Positions 40,985 through 54,942 are shown, numbered from the stretch's first letter. The stretch is 64,000 nucleotides of DNA from Pholiota molesta (GCA_014925825.1 JACGCK010000104.1:1-64000); one strand, 5' to 3'. Numbers and translations are program-made. Notes: generated by a model not told the origin, from the sequence alone.

Positions 40985-43360
40985 CACTGTAAAAATGTGT
41001 TGGGATGAGCTCACTGGTGGAAGTGCTCTGCCCTCTCATCACAGCTTCACAGCTTCTCCGCCACAGCAGATGCTGGACACTGCCATAATTGAAATTCCTG
41101 AGAACAGCATGTCTGGGTCTCTGGCTACTGCTGCACCCTCCTTTTCTAAGTTCAAACTCAAGGTAGACACTACAGCGGACTGGAGACTCAAAAACAGGGC
41201 ATCAACACTGGTTTGGGATCCTGCTGAGCTAGGATCATTGCCAGCTCCTGAGGCTTTGCATGGTTCTGGACCTCAAAATCTCTATGGCAACTTTCTTTAT
41301 GACTTGGAGCATGGCCAATACCACCTGTCTTGGAGCTCCTTGGAAGAATTTCAGTCTTTTCTAGCTCAAGAAGAGGCTTCAAAATCAATTGAACTTCAAA
41401 AGGCTTCATCTAATACTGGGGCTCAGCAATACTTGGAACAAACTGTGTATGTCTGTGCTTGTTATGGAACTGGCGGCTCAAAAATCTACAATAAAAAGCA
41501 TCTGGAGTGGTAGTGCAAGGTTCCCACAAAGAGTACAGATTGCCCTTGCTTGCTCAAAGTGAAGAGATATCATGCCACAACTGTCATTCTCAGGAAATAT
41601 CAGGCAACCCACAACCATCCCACTGGCATTGACAACCTATGGTTTACATGGATATCTGATGTAACACGGGATTGGATCACATGAATGGTACAGATGAAAG
41701 TCAAGACTGGGCACATTGTAATTATTCCCTGATATGTATTACACTTGACCTATAACTGATTATAAAATACTACAGCTTGAAATGGTGCATAATTCACATG
41801 TGCAGACCTCAGTCCTAGCTGGCAGTTTGACATCCAAGTCAACACCCTATCACAATGATCTTATCACACTAGCTGATGTCCATTGTATTGAAAAGGCAAT
41901 TGAGGCTGAGACCATTCACCTTGATCATGATGATGGAAGATCTGTATTCTTGTGGGCTGAGTGACTATGTGCATCTGATAGCCTCCTCAGGTTCAAATCT
42001 TGCACTTGTCCAATTTCTCCAGGTTCTAAATTAGAGGCTAATGCATTTGTTCTCATGGTCCAAACTCCTTTACAGCAGGATCAGTTTCACTGCTATGGGA
42101 ATATGGCAGTTGTGTTTATTGACAGAACTCATAACACAACAATGTACTTGAATATGATTTTAACAACCATTCTTGTATAAAATCACTGGGGTCATGGTGT
42201 GTACCTAATAATTTAAATCTTTGTTTTTGATGTAAAGTACTAATAAACCAGCAGGATTGCCTATTGCTTGGATGCTGGCTTCATATGGAACAGAGGAAAC
42301 AATCACCTATTTTTTTTTCCTTCTTTGAGCTTTGAATCCTTCTACCATTCCCAAGAAATACATAACTGACTGCAACTTCACACAGATCAACACCATCACT
42401 GTGTGCTACCCAGAATCTGAAATCTGGCTCTGCTGGTGGCACGTTCTTCATGCAATAGCACTTCAGCATTTCCCAAAATAAGAGCCTTTGGATGAAGCTC
42501 AAAGCATTGATACAGCTCAAGGATTTATTTCTTTTTGATGCTTCTCTCATTCAAATCAAGGCTTTGGCTCCTGTGCACTTCTGGGATTATCTGGCCAAGA
42601 ATTGGCTTTCAGAAAAGCTCACACTGATGTGGTCAGCAGTCCACCGCTGGAGTTGAGAAATCCAGTTACTCAATGATACAAACATGCTGATTGAAGTGTA
42701 AGTTGTGATTTTTCTGAACAGGTTACAAGATTCAATTTTTATGTTAATACTTGAAACTTATTAGCTGGCACCATGTTTTGAAAGGAAAGTTCCTTGAAGG
42801 TTGACAAAATTACCATCTCAACCACTTGATACATATTCTAATTGATGAAGTAATTCCCTACTATTCATTCAAGGAACAGTGTCAGTGACTTGGCTTCGAA
42901 GGCAAGAATCTCAAACTCCAAAAACACTGCAAGATCATTGAGTGTGGCAATACCATCAAAGCAGAAAGCATTGAGCCAAGGCTTCTTGATGATAACACAA
43001 CCTCCACAGTTGCTTTCCATGTCAAATCAGCTTCACATCCTGACTTTTGGTATGATGTTGACCTCCTCACATACACATGCACATGCCCCGACTATCCCAC
43101 CATCTGCTTTTGTAAACACCTCCACACCGTGCAAGTTCACTTTGGATCATTGGACCTGGTCGTGTCAAATAAGCTTGATATCCCTTCCGTTGTGAACCAT
43201 CAATCCTCTGGAACCTCCCTCATTGGAACCTGCTCCAGCTCAAATGAGCATGCTGGACTTGGACTGGGGCTTCGAGTCCTGACTCATGCATCCATTTCTT
43301 TGGACTTGAATGATACATTTCACTCTTCTGCTGGCTGGACCATCAACACTAAGGATGACT
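40985..43360 (+). pseudogene. MULE (Mutator-like) transposase pseudogene, N-terminal and central part
   Basis: Order of motifs: a FAR1/WRKY-GCM1-like zinc-binding region (CACYGTGG... to THNHPTG, about 41450-41630); a DDE core with Asp in VFIDRTHNTT (~42112); Asp in ITDCNFTQI followed by LCWWHVLHA (~42365-42455); Glu in NMLIEV (~42685); and a SWIM zinc finger, CTCPDYPTICFCKHLH (~43079-43126). Stops (for example 41511) and frameshifts break it, and at least one intron (~42699-42763) seems present. It is cut at 43360 by Y2. The C-terminal part resumes at 57526. Confidence 0.8.
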
Positions 43361-43654
43361 TGTGTTGCGGGCCATTGCTTCACATGACAATACGAGTCTT
43401 TACACAAATTAAACTTAACAGTTTTGTATGTAAAGACTTGTATTGCCATGCAAAGCATAGCCTATTAATACAATTACTAAAATATATAAATATTGCTTGA
43501 CCTACTAATACAACCTAAAATACATAAATTGTAACTATATTATTATTCTATTCAGATTTTACTTTCTGTATATACAATATGCCATATGCTTGCCATCTGA
43601 ATCTTTAAGCCATTTGGTATCTGATAGAAGATCAATAGTTTTTTCTTTCTTACA

Positions 43655-43933
43655 TTAAGCCACCAAGTGGAAATGATGCAAAGGATGCTTGATATGGATA
43701 TGACAATCCAATCCTAAATCACCTGGTACCCTAACCCAATCAAATGATTCATCATTCCACAAAGGATGTTCCTTGTTGACTTTGTACCACAATGAAGAAG
43801 AAGATCCTTGGATGTACAAGTCACCAGGATAGCCGAGATGCAAAGGAGGATAATGGTTATATGCATACAGAATGTGGAAAGAGATTCTGTCAAGCTGCAT
43901 ATGTTTGACCTTGAACCATTTGAATGGTATCAT
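43655..43933 (-). CDS. Conserved small ORF inside Y2 (92 aa), function unknown
   Basis: Same frame as 15102-15380 in Y1 with one residue changed (Asp for Gly in SFDWVRV). No domain is recognised, and it may be a captured host exon. Confidence 0.35.
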   Translation of the reverse strand: MIPFKWFKVKHMQLDRISFHILYAYNHYPPLHLGYPGDLYIQGSSSSLWYKVNKEHPLWNDESFDWVRVPGDLGLDCHIHIKHPLHHFHLVA

Positions 43934-44138
43934 ACTGGTGGAGAGGAAGGAAGATAATTATCAGCCCATCAGATTGATTAATCAATCCCAAAAGAAGCCT
44001 ATTACATCAGCAACATAAATGCACTGCTTACAAACCTATGCCATATCACTAAATCAATGATAGGATCATTGAAATCATGTACACACTATATTTAGCATTT
44101 CTGCTGAGCACACATGTGTTGGTTGAATGCCCAGAATA

Positions 44139-45062
44139 TAGTGCTTGAAAGTCCGGTCCAGTCCGGTTTTTTGCCCATATTTGGCAAGACCAAGACCGAG
44201 ACCGGTCTTTCAGTTTTTGAAGACTGCAAAAAACTGGACTGGACCGACTTGAACCGGTCTTTTGCGGTCTCAATCGGTTCAAAGACTGGTTAAGACCGGT
44301 TATGGTCCAAACCGGTTTCAACTGGTCAAAGACCGGTCCAGACTGGTAATAGTTAGGTAGAATACTCTATGTAGTATGTAGTGCTTCAAAAAATATGAAA
44401 ATTGGTGGAGAATCGAGTGAGAAACAATTAAAATACTAGCTAATGCAGTGGTTGAGCGCATTTTGTGATATCTCAGTCAATTCTTTACCATATATTATGA
44501 TTCTATGCTTGTTAAAAGGGTAATTTTAATATCTAATTGTATCCCAATTTGCGAAAGGGCGATGTCTATACTGAACGAAGCATAGGCAAAAGTGTCTTTG
44601 AAGGAGTCAAAAAGAGTAGAAAACATCGATATTGCTATAGCTCAACCAAATGTTTTTCAAATATTAAGGTTTAAATTGAATCCTGTAGATCTATATGTCC
44701 TCTATATATGTTTAAGTTTGCGAAAGGTACGACCCATTAATGTTTGCACTGCGGTTAAAAGCGTTTTTAGATGCCCAAAGTAATTACTCAAATGAAACTA
44801 TTGATAACTTTGTCAATTCTCATGCTAAAAATATGATTTGGGCATCATTCCTCTCTAGCCTACAAATTCTCACGGCCAAAGACCGGTTGGGACCGGTCCA
44901 GACTGGTTTTTGATCGGTCCCTCTGTTTTTTCAAACCTGTTGGACCGTGGACTGGACCGCGGTCTCGGTCTTTTCCGGTCCATCAATTTTCCGGTCATTT
45001 TCGGTTCAGTTCCGGTCCAATCTCGATTTTTTTCCAGTCTTGAGACCGGACTTCCAAGCACT
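44139..45062 (+). mobile_element. hAT2 MITE inside Y2
   Basis: TSD CCAGAATA at 44131-44138 and 45063-45070, as in Y1. The last A of the 3' terminus is missing (CAAGCACT). Confidence 0.9.
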
Positions 45063-45479
45063 CCAGAATAAGCCACAGCTTGCTCCCATTTTACTTGTGG
45101 TTTGATGTATAGTTGGAGGTTTCTATCATAAAAAAGCAGAAATGTAGTATTGAATCATACCTTTCTAACTAGCCCAAGATCGTAACTTTCGCCCAAGAAT
45201 TGACTGAGTAATGATTAAATCCGATTTGAGACCCTAAAATAGGTATATTTCAAGACATGTCTCAGAATAATGATGTACAGGCGTACCAAAATGCTGTTAG
45301 GACGCCTTTTCCAACACCCTGTACGTCATAATGTAAGACAATCAAAGCCTGTAGGCATATTCAGCACCTACATGTCTTTATTTAAACCCTTTTACTTACT
45401 CCGAAATATTTACCGCCCTGTTGGCGGGCGGAAAGCCGCGGCACGTGCTCCTTGCCTCTTTGGGGACAGATCACCTTGA

Positions 45480-46210
45480 TCACTGATGGCCGCGCTGCAG
45501 GCGGAGTTCGGATCACACATGTTTCGAACTCCGCCGTGCGCCTCTCGGTGTGTCGGGGTGGCCCCCACTGCGCGCTTGGGCGTTTATCTCGATAAGCGCG
45601 TGGTCAATTCCCGTGATCTCGGTCGCTTATCAGAGGTCATTAAAGGTAGGTTCTTGGTGTGCAATTGCGAAAGGCCAGCCATCGCCGTTCCTTCAGGAGA
45701 GTGTGATCTCTCTGGGTGAGCACTGCTTCTGCTGGGTGCTTACCACTCACTAATGGGCACTTAACTCGGTGAGTTCCTGCTTGATTCTGCTGATATTAGG
45801 CTCAAATTAAAGCTGTTTTACTGTAGCACCTTGCCTCCAGTTTGCGAAAGGGCGCGCGACCGCGTTCTTTCTGAAGACGGTATTCTTTGCCTCTTAGAGG
45901 GCAATACTGCTACTCTTGCTCCCTGAGCCGGGGCATGTAACTCGGTGAGTTCTGGCTCAATTCCTTTGAACTTGAGCTTAAATAAAACGTTTTTATGTGT
46001 AGAAGCTTGCGTCTGGTTTGCGACAGGGCGCGGCCCCGCGTTCTGTCCACAGAGCACCATCTTTGCCCCACACAGCTTTCCTCTGCCATCTCCCCAATTG
46101 GGCACTTATGTGATTATCTCAGTGAGTTTGGCTTCGATTCCTACGTTTGTAGGCTTAAATTAAAGCTCTGTATCTCTAGATTACTTCCAATGTTTTTTAT
46201 TATGAAATAC
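45480..46210. repeat. Degenerate tandem repeat, period about 170 bp
   Basis: Units begin near 45759, 45932 and 46099, with GGGCA.TTAACTCGGTGAGTT-like starts. Each continues with a GGCTTAAATTAAAGCT-like block, and in the first two with TTTGCGAAAGGGCGCG and a GCGTTCT block. A more diverged unit seems to lie near 45580. No gene is seen here or in 46211-46443, which is AT-rich and probably the 3' flank of the recombinase gene. Confidence 0.55.
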
Positions 46211-46443
46211 TCATTATAGGGATTCGCTTTTCAGGCCCATTTCATCCCTATACAACCCAATGCTTTCTCTCTCCCACCTCCTAGGTTGTTAGAACAAGCT
46301 GGTAACATTGTGATTAGTGCTAAAGGGATACTTATGAGGTGGGGCTTAGATATACTAATATTAAGATGTGTAAGAATATTATAGTAAAGATAAAATACAA
46401 ATAACTTGTTTTAGAGAGTAAATTGATTATTCTGTTTTGCTTT

Positions 46444-48889
46444 CTACTTTCTCTTTCGAGTCACAAGATCACCTCGCACTTGCCTTGCATTCTTTATGGC
46501 ATCCAAGAGTGAAGAGTGTCCATGCTCAGCTTCTGGGTAAGCTTCTAAAAAGCGGGCTTCATCTCCCTTGTACCTTTTCAAGTTGTTAGAAATGTCTAAT
46601 CAAAGGAATATATTAATGGAATAACTCACTGGTCAAGAAATTCCAATGCTATCATTTTGCGCTGCCCATATTTTGAAGCAAACATGCCCTTGTTGGTACC
46701 TTGCAGCCAAGTAGGGTCCCAATCTTTGAGTGCATGAACAAGACCACGATCAGAATCACCCTGTGTCCAGTGCCGAACAATCCAGCGCCATGATTCACGT
46801 GGATGAGGTCTTCTACCATCAGAATTCTTGACAGGAATATCAGGAATCACCAGATTATAGGCAGGAAGGGCAGTCTCTTTGGCATTGGCAGGAGTGGAAG
46901 TAGAAAAGGAGATGGAAGGTGGTGGTGGAGGAATTGAAGATGATGGAATAGAGAAAGAGATAGACGCATCAATAAATGTGATTTGAAGTGGATCTGGAAC
47001 AGCAGTGGAAGCTCCAATTAAAGGCCCAGGAGTCAGATTCTGCACTCTTTGTGAGCTAAACATAGACGGTGCTTGAGGAGCTAAAATAAAAAGAAATTGA
47101 GAAATAAATAAAACTAAAGCAATAAACACTTACCAGTCAATCGAGATCCCAAAGCCTGAATACCATGTGTAAGTTCATCATGCATACACTGCATTTGTCC
47201 AGCAATCGTAGAGTGCATGATTTGAAGATCTTCATGGGTAGCTGGTTCAAGGCTATGATGCGCACCAAGGAGACTAATCTCCTTGTCATCTTGAATTGGA
47301 CAAAGAGCATCGCTAAAGCTTTCCTCATATGAGTGAAGCTCATTGAGTAGATAGCGAATTAGAGTATTGCGCTGTTTCAAAATGTATAAGCTCAGCTGAA
47401 TTAAACAAGAATAAAATAGAATAATTACATGTTCTCCCTCAGCCCAGCCACCCCACCATCGAACCTTGCATAAAGTCCATCGCTTTCCAACAGGAGCAAA
47501 CATGAAGTAGTACTGGGAACCACCATGTCGGAAGCAATGTGTAGAAAAGCTTCCTTTAGCAGATTGAGCTATACCAGCTTTATCTGTGAACTCATTGATG
47601 TATTTCTGCACCGTATCATGAGAGATTGGCTCGCGGGGATGAACAACACCATTAGCACCCATTGCAGGGAAGATATAATCTTCACTTTCAAGTGGGCGCT
47701 TATAGAGATCATGCTCAAGAAAGAAAAGCCAAGCTGATAGATGAACAAAGGCATCACAAGCAGGAAGATCGGGAACAGCATAGATATGAAATGTATTGCC
47801 TAATCATTAAAAGAATATAGTAAGTGACATGAAATCAAAACAAATGAAATAAAATAAACAAACTCTTCAGATCAGTCTCACGCTCAGTCTTGCTTAGCTT
47901 CTTCTGCCATCCCTTGTGATCAAGAAGACGGAGTGCATGATAGGGAAGATTAAAGGCACGTGGATTTTCTTGAAAGAGAAGAAGATCTTTTTTCTTGATT
48001 TTGACCAATTCAAAGCATCTGAAAGCCAACCCAGGATCAGACAAAAATAGAAAGGAAAGACAACTGCTATAATACCGTGACCAGATGGTCCACGCTGTGG
48101 ATGAAAAGGCTCGGAACTCGAGATGCTTGGTTTTGAGGATACGCGCTTCCATTGTGAGTGGAGTCATGGATAAATCACACTGTGTATCAGACCATGCAAA
48201 GATCTTCCCTATATGGCCCTTGGACATGGCCAGAGAATGTGTACGATCTCCACCGTCGGCACCACTTTTGTGTGAAATTGCCGTCATGACATCGACAACC
48301 TCTGCAGAGTCCACGGGATTACCTTCCCACTGATTTCTCACTGCATTGAATGTCCAAACTCCCCGATACAAATCACCAGCACTATGACAACGTAATGAGG
48401 GGAGGAGGTTCAAGGTGAGGTTCAAAAAAAATCTAAAACATACGAATGCTTCCACAGATCCTTGAATGCAGCCCGAATTGACGAACCACTCCCACCCTTT
48501 AGCTGCAGATGCATGCATTTGAAGGTCAAGTATAGCGCCAGAGCAATATGGGAGAACTGATTAGGAATGCTCTCAAAGGCTGCCGGAAAGTCGGGGTGGC
48601 TGTATGGATCTGAATCAGGTGCCTCCTCAGAATTTGGTGCCATGTTTTCCGGGAATCCCGGAGAGTCCATAGGCTCATCATCGCCACATGAGTCATTTGG
48701 TCGGACACCCTTCGTGAAGTGCTCAGCAAGCCATATGCGGCCAGCCTTGACCAGCTGAGTATATTTGTAAGACGTGTTGCCAGCCTTGAGATGCCGCACC
48801 TTGCCGGCATCTTGAATGTTCTCGAGGCGCTTGAATGTCACAGACGCCGATGCTGCCTTCTTCTTTGGTGCTGCAGGTGGCTTTGGCAT
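46444..48889 (-). CDS. Crypton-like tyrosine recombinase with GCR1_C-like DNA-binding domain (698 aa, 7 exons)
   Basis: Exons (5' to 3') are 48889-48444, 48381-48076, 48018-47864, 47799-47429, 47371-47134, 47080-46630 and 46573-46444. All introns are GT-AG, 49-64 nt, and the frame closes (2097 nt). The catalytic region has HCFRHGGSQYYF (the H-x-x-R box, residue ~390), WWGGWAEGEH (~417) and the probable nucleophile Tyr in NTLIRYLL (~433). After a Pro/Ser linker, residues ~590-690 form a Trp-rich block (ESWRWIVRHWTQGD, LKDWDPTW) like the GCR1_C domain of Cryptons. It would cut and rejoin DNA to integrate a circular intermediate. The start is ATG 48889. It looks intact. Confidence 0.8.
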
Positions 48890-50149
48890 ACGTGTGGATG
48901 GTGTGGAGAGCAGAGATGGGGGTGGAAGGGAGCCGAGGTGCGCTGGCGCGCTAGTTCGCACAAATTGTCTGACAAAGACGGAGGCAAAATTTGCCTCCGT
49001 CGTACTCCGTTCATTCTACCATACGTAGCATACAATATCTAATATAACATTTTTTGCGGCGAGGGCTGGGCACGCGCTGCCACCATCACGTCTGCCGCCG
49101 CCCTCGTTGTGTCCACCACCGCCCTCGTCGTGCCCACCGCCGCCCTCGTGTCCACCACTGCCCTCATTGTGCCCACCACCACCCTCGTCATCATCTCCCG
49201 CCGCCACCCTCGTCCGCCGTCCGTCGTCATCGACCGTCGTTAGTGCGCGGGGATCCGAGCCTCAACTCCTATGCCCGGAGCCACCACCAGCCAGCTCCGG
49301 GTATCAAAGCTTGGCGGTGGGGCGGCCGTCTTCGTTGGCCCCATCGTCTTTCCAGCAGCTGGAGCCCCTCGCATGAGAGCCCAGCATGGCACTGGCATCG
49401 TGTAAGCCAGTGCCGTTTGCCAAGGAGTCGTCGACGAGGGCAAGGGTGAGGGCAAGGGCGAACGACGGCTGGTGTGGCAGCCGTGCGGCTTGTTGTGGTA
49501 GCCCTCCGTTGGTGTGCGCAGTGCGCCCCGCCATCCAGTTCCGGGTGTGAAACTTGGATGGCGGGCGGATCGCCTAGCCGCCGCACTCGAGCCGGTTGAA
49601 CGGCGTCGTGCGCTGGTCAGGCTGCCTAGCCGCTGAGGCTGTGGGTTTGTTGTCGGGTCGTTTGATCTGGCGCTGCCATTCGCGCTTGCCATCGTGCTCG
49701 CGGTGGGCAGCAATGGCGCCGCGGCCATGTCGTCGTCCGTCATCGGAAAGGAGGTGGGTTGGAAGCGGGTATGAGAGGCAGCGGGGCGAGCACCCGTGCT
49801 GTCCGTCGCGCCCATGCCGTCCATTGCGCTGGCGCTGTCCGTCGTGCTGGGTGTCGAAAACTTGGCGGCGGCGGCGGCTCGCTAAACCCTCTGCCTGGCT
49901 GGCTGTCGTTGTCGCTGGCCGTTGACATTGCTGGCCATCATCCTGGCTTGCCGTCATCCTAGATGGCCGGCATCCTCGTCGGCCGTGGGGGCGGTGTCGT
50001 CGTGGTCCCTCATTGGAGGGAAGAGGCGCGCGGCGGGAGTTGTGGAGCTGAAGAGCCGGCCCACATCCCTCGTTGGAGGGGAGGGGCACACGGCGGGGGT
50101 AGATGGTAGGATGGCGACTGGAAGGAGGTGGTGGTGGCGGTGGTGGGTG
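48890..50149. repeat. GC-rich, CpG-dense region 5' of the recombinase gene
   Basis: Immediately upstream of the gene (48962-49060) is AT-richer, promoter-like DNA containing a short palindrome (GGAGGCAAAATTTGCCTCC near 48980). Beyond it is low-complexity CCACC/CGTCG sequence. A motif related to CAGTTCCGGGTGTGAAACTT recurs near 49286, 49531 and 49848, and again at 55172. Long frames here are compositional artefacts. X2 interrupts the stretch at 50150. Confidence 0.6.
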
Positions 50150-53100
50150 CAGCCTTGTCTGTTAATATTCTACATGGAATCATGTCAACTAGGGAAACAT
50201 AAATGTTGCATCCAGCTTCCTAACTAACATGCACAGCCACTCCACCAAGCTGAGTTTAAAGACATTCCACTTTTGGCAGGTGGTCTTTGCTGGTCACTGG
50301 GGGCGGTGATGGTGATCACTGGAGGCTGTGCACTTGCTCACCATGCTCAACAGTGCCCCGCACTCGTCGTCGCTGTTGTCAGGGTCATCCCAAAGTGGAA
50401 ATACCAAAAATAACATTTTTCCACTATTGGTGGGATTGCAGCTGGGCAGCTGGTCCGCTCTGTTTGGGGCCCTTTGGGACCATTTTATATCGATAGATGC
50501 GGATTTTGATTCTGAATACAACCGCGAAATTTTCATATTAATAGCTGCAATGGTTGACGCGCTAGACGCGAATTACTGATGGCGTAAAATTAGCGCCCAC
50601 AAAGAATATTGCTTTCCTCCACAACCGCCCGGTCGTTTTGCATGATCTTAGGTGGTATCTAGAGGTATTAGACGTGCGCTTCGAACGCGTCCATGATCGT
50701 AATTTTACGTCCCTTCCTTGCTCCGTAAAACGCTCCGGATATATTTACGCTCGCACCGCTTTACCGCCAGCTACGCTTTGAATATCCGCGCGCATATTAT
50801 ATCGTAAAATAGGTTAATATCACACCTTTCCAACGGTACCCTATTCGTTTGTATTGGAACATTCTACGCGACGTTATTCACGAAATGGTTGTTTATATAT
50901 AGCATGGGAACCACAAATCGCCTCAGTGAGCGCTTAGGTGCGTTGCCATCTTCTGAATTTATTGGATTTAATGACACATCGACTTTGGAGATCAGACCCC
51001 GGGAAGGTACTGAACCAGATGCTGGGCTGGCATGGATATTGGCTGGCTGGCAGGCATGATTCTATATTTAGTATTCGGGCCGAGCACGTGTCTGTTGGCT
51101 GCATGCCCGGTATATGCACCTGGGTTGGCCCGCTCAATATTGGGCGCTTAGGCGCCATAATATACAGAAAGGTTCGGAATTCTACACTGATTTCGAATCT
51201 GAAAATTTTATATCAATAGCTGCACTCGTTAGGGCGCTAGAAGCGAATTACTGATGGCGCTTAAAATGCGCCCACAAAAGATGGCTTGTTTCTCATGAAC
51301 CGGCGCTCCGTTTTGCATAATCTAAATTGGAGTGTATAGATATTAAAAAGATCTTTCGAACGCGCTACTGATCGTAATTTTCCGTTCGTTTTCTGGCACA
51401 TAAAACGGCCCGCACTATTCCGCACTCCATCATTAATAGCATGGGCTAGGCATTGAATATAAATACGCTACGTTCCCATAAAATAGCTGAAAACAAGGTC
51501 TTTCGAACGCGTGTATATGCACTCTTATTGAATAACATCTCATAGCTCCAGAAAGGCATTGATTGTGCATTAAATAATGTGGGAACCACATACTGCGCCA
51601 GCGCGTACTTAGGCGCGTTGGAATCGCCTGAATTTACTGGACTTAATGACGCCTTGACTATGGGATTCCGAGGCCGGGAAGGTAGTGAACCAGACATGGG
51701 GCTGGCATGAATATTGCCTTCCTGGCTGGAATGGTACTATTTTTAGGCCTGCCGTGCTCGGCATCACCCAATTCGGGCGTAGAATAGTGGCACCCTCCCC
51801 CTCCCCCCCATATTAGAAATTCGATTCCTCCCTCAATTCTTATTCAATCCTTTTGTTCTTTTTTGTATTATTTTATATAGATACGGTACTATACGCCTAT
51901 GCCATCAATACATTACTATAGTGCATGCAGCAGGTGTTATTTTAATATTGCTCTATTTTCAATATTAAATTGGGGCTTTTCACTGCATTTGGGATGCTTA
52001 TTAGCATATATAAAGCGGTGAATAGGTAGAGGTACATATCTAACACATTTTCAGGTAGCTTAGCACCAATATCAATGCTGATCTATAGGGTTACACAGAT
52101 AAAAGATGGATTGGGGTACTTTCTCCTTGATGTACCCATATCTCAGTCAATATTGTCACTACAGACGGAAACAGGAGTGCGTTAAAACGGTAACAAGGCC
52201 TATTACATATTTACCTATACAATATTCTGACACACACCAATTACTCCAGTGATTACACCAGAATGATTAAATACAATAAATACAGAACAATATCGCCCTG
52301 TGAATGTAGTTATGCATCTAAAATTACACGATTTTCAAGGAGTACTCTATAGTATAGGTAGAGTTACCTGACCAAATCTCGAAAGACCAGTAAAAGAATT
52401 GCGACCTCTAGATTCCAAAACATCGCAAAATTCTTTGATTTCTTGAAAATGTCAGTAGATTCATGCATATCTATATACTATTACTACTCCAAATATAGTG
52501 TAATATGCTTATCATAGCTACTAGACACCAATCTCACTTAATATAGGCATTTATAAAAAAAAGTTATTCATGAGAGGATATTCTAGACCACTTGATGTGT
52601 TTAGATCATAGGGATATCTATGAATCAAGTCATACATCAAAAATATGTGGGTAGGTCGCGACATATTTGGCTCTGTAGAATGCAGTTCTTACTCTCCTTG
52701 TTGAACCTTTGGATATGTTAGGTGGTAGATATGGTAATATACTCACTCCAAATATCACAATATTCCAAGCATAATTGAATGTGCCAGATGTATATTGCAT
52801 GTTTTCTACTAGATTTAATCATTCTGCTGATATAGTAAATAGAATGCAATAAGAGAACAATCGTCGATTAATAGAGTTGGAGGAAGCATGATTAATATGT
52901 TAATGAGTGTTTAAACATGCTTGTAGCTGCAGTATTCATTGAAATATGAGTACATCAAGGAGACAGTACCCAAATTCATCTTTTATGTGTTTATACCAAT
53001 AGAGCAGCATTTATATTGGTTCTAAGCTACCAGAAAATATGTTAGGTATGTACCTCTACCTATTCACCGCTTTATATATGCTAATAAGCATCCCAAATGC

Positions 53101-54934
53101 AGTGAAAAGCCCCAATGTAATACTGAAAAAAGAGCGATATTAAGATAACACATGCTGCATTCAGTACAATAATGTATCAATGGCATAGGCGTATAGAACC
53201 ATATTTATATAAAATATTACAAAAAAGAACGAAAGGATTGAATGAGAACTGAGGGAGGAATCGAATTTTCAATATTGGGGGGAGGGGAGGGTGCCACAAT
53301 TCTATGCCCGGATTGGGTGATGCCGAGCACGGCAGGCCTAAAAATAGTACCATTCCGGCCAGCAAGGCAATATCCATACCCGCCCCATGTCTGGTTCACT
53401 ACCTCGCTGGCCTCCGAATGCCATAATAAAGGCGTCATTAAATCCAATAAAATCAGGCGATTCCAACGCGCCTAAGTACGCCCCGGCGCGGTATGCGGTC
53501 CCCGCGTCATTTAATGCACGATCAATTCTTTTCTGGAGCTATGGGATGTTACTCAATAACGGTGTGTAGACACGCGTTCGAAAGAGCCTGTAGCCATCTA
53601 TTTTATCGGAAAGTAGCATATTTGTATTCAATGCGTAGCGCATGCTATTAATGTTGGAGTGCAGAATAGTGCGGGCCGTTTTATGTGCCAGGGAACGGAC
53701 GGAAAACTATGATCAGTAGCGCGTTCGAAAGATATTTTTGATATCTATACACTCCAATTTAGATTATGCAAAACGGAGCGCCGGTTCATGAGAAACAAGC
53801 CATCTTTTGTGGGCGCATTTTAAGCGCCATCAGTAATTCGCTTCTAGCGCCCTAACGAGTGCAGCTATTGATATGAAAATTTTAGATTCGAAATCAGTGT
53901 AAAATCCTGAATCTTTCTGTATATTATGGCGCCTAAGCGCCCAATATTGAGCGAGCCAACCCAGGTGCATATACCGGGCATGCAGCCAACAGACACGTGC
54001 TCGGCCCGAATACTAAATATAGAATCATGCCTGCCAGCCAGCCAATATCCATGCCAGCCCAGCATCTGGTTCAGTACCTTCCCGGCGTCTGATCCCCCAA
54101 GTCGATGTGTCATTAAATCCAATAAACTCAGCAGATGGCAACGCACCTAAGCGCTCGCTGAGGCGATTTGTGGTTCCCCTGCTATAAATAAACAACCATT
54201 TCGGGAATAACGCCGCGTAGGATTTTTCAATTTAAACGAATAAAATACCGTTGGAAAGGTGTGATATTAACCTATTTTATGATATAATGTGCGCGCGGAT
54301 ATTCAAAACGTAGCCGGCGCTAAAGCGGTGCGAGCGTAATTTAATCCGGGCCGTTTTACGGAGCAAGGAAGGGACGTAAAATTATGATCATGGACGCGTT
54401 CGAAGCGCACGGTTAATACCTCTAGATACAACCTAAGATCATGCAAAACGACCGGGCGGTTGCGGAGGAAAGCAATATTCTTTGTGGGCGCTAATTTTAC
54501 GCCATCAGTAATTCGCGTCTAGCGCGTCAACCATTGCAGCTATTAATATGAAAATTTTACGGTTGTATTCAGAATCAAAATCCGCATCTATCGATATAAG
54601 ATAGTCCTAAAGGGCCCCAAACAGAGCGGACCAGCTGCCCAGCTGCAATCCCACCAATAGTGGAAAAATGTTATTTTTGGTATTTCCACTTTGGGATGAC
54701 CCTGACAACAGCGACGACGAGTGCGGGGCACTGTTGAGCATGGTGAGCAAGTGCACAGCCTCCAGTGATCACCATCACCGCCCCCAGTGACCAGCAAAGA
54801 CCACCTGCCAAAAGTGGAATGTCTTTAAACTCAGCTTGGTGGAGTGGCTGTGCATGTTAGTTAGGAAGCTGGATGCAACATTTATGTTTCGTCAATCTAG
54901 TCTGATTCATGCATGAGATTGACAGACACAAGTG
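50150..54934. mobile_element. X2: complete palindromic non-autonomous element (4785 bp)
   Basis: Two arms of about 2 kb (50150-52165 and 52925-54934) are inverted copies enclosing an AT-rich loop of about 760 bp. The termini are CAGCCTTGTCTGTTAATA and, on the right, CACTTGTGTCTGTCAATC (inverted). A TSD of GGTGGGTG (50142-50149 and 54935-54942) flanks it, although the surrounding DNA is G-rich and repetitive. Each arm contains two diverged ~660-bp units. No frame resembles a transposase. The 8-bp TSD and CA-start suggest hAT-type mobilisation. Confidence 0.75.
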
Positions 54935-54942
54935 GGTGGGTG

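Noticed and set aside
46444..48889. Separate small genes on the minus strand between 46.6 and 48.9 kb
   Set aside because: The frames join through six short GT-AG introns into one closed 698-aa reading frame, so they are exons of one gene.
49016..50089. Overlapping 60-190-codon frames in the recombinase 5' region
   Set aside because: Same compositional artefact as in 19.5-21 kb. X2 interrupts the tract without any sign of a gene.
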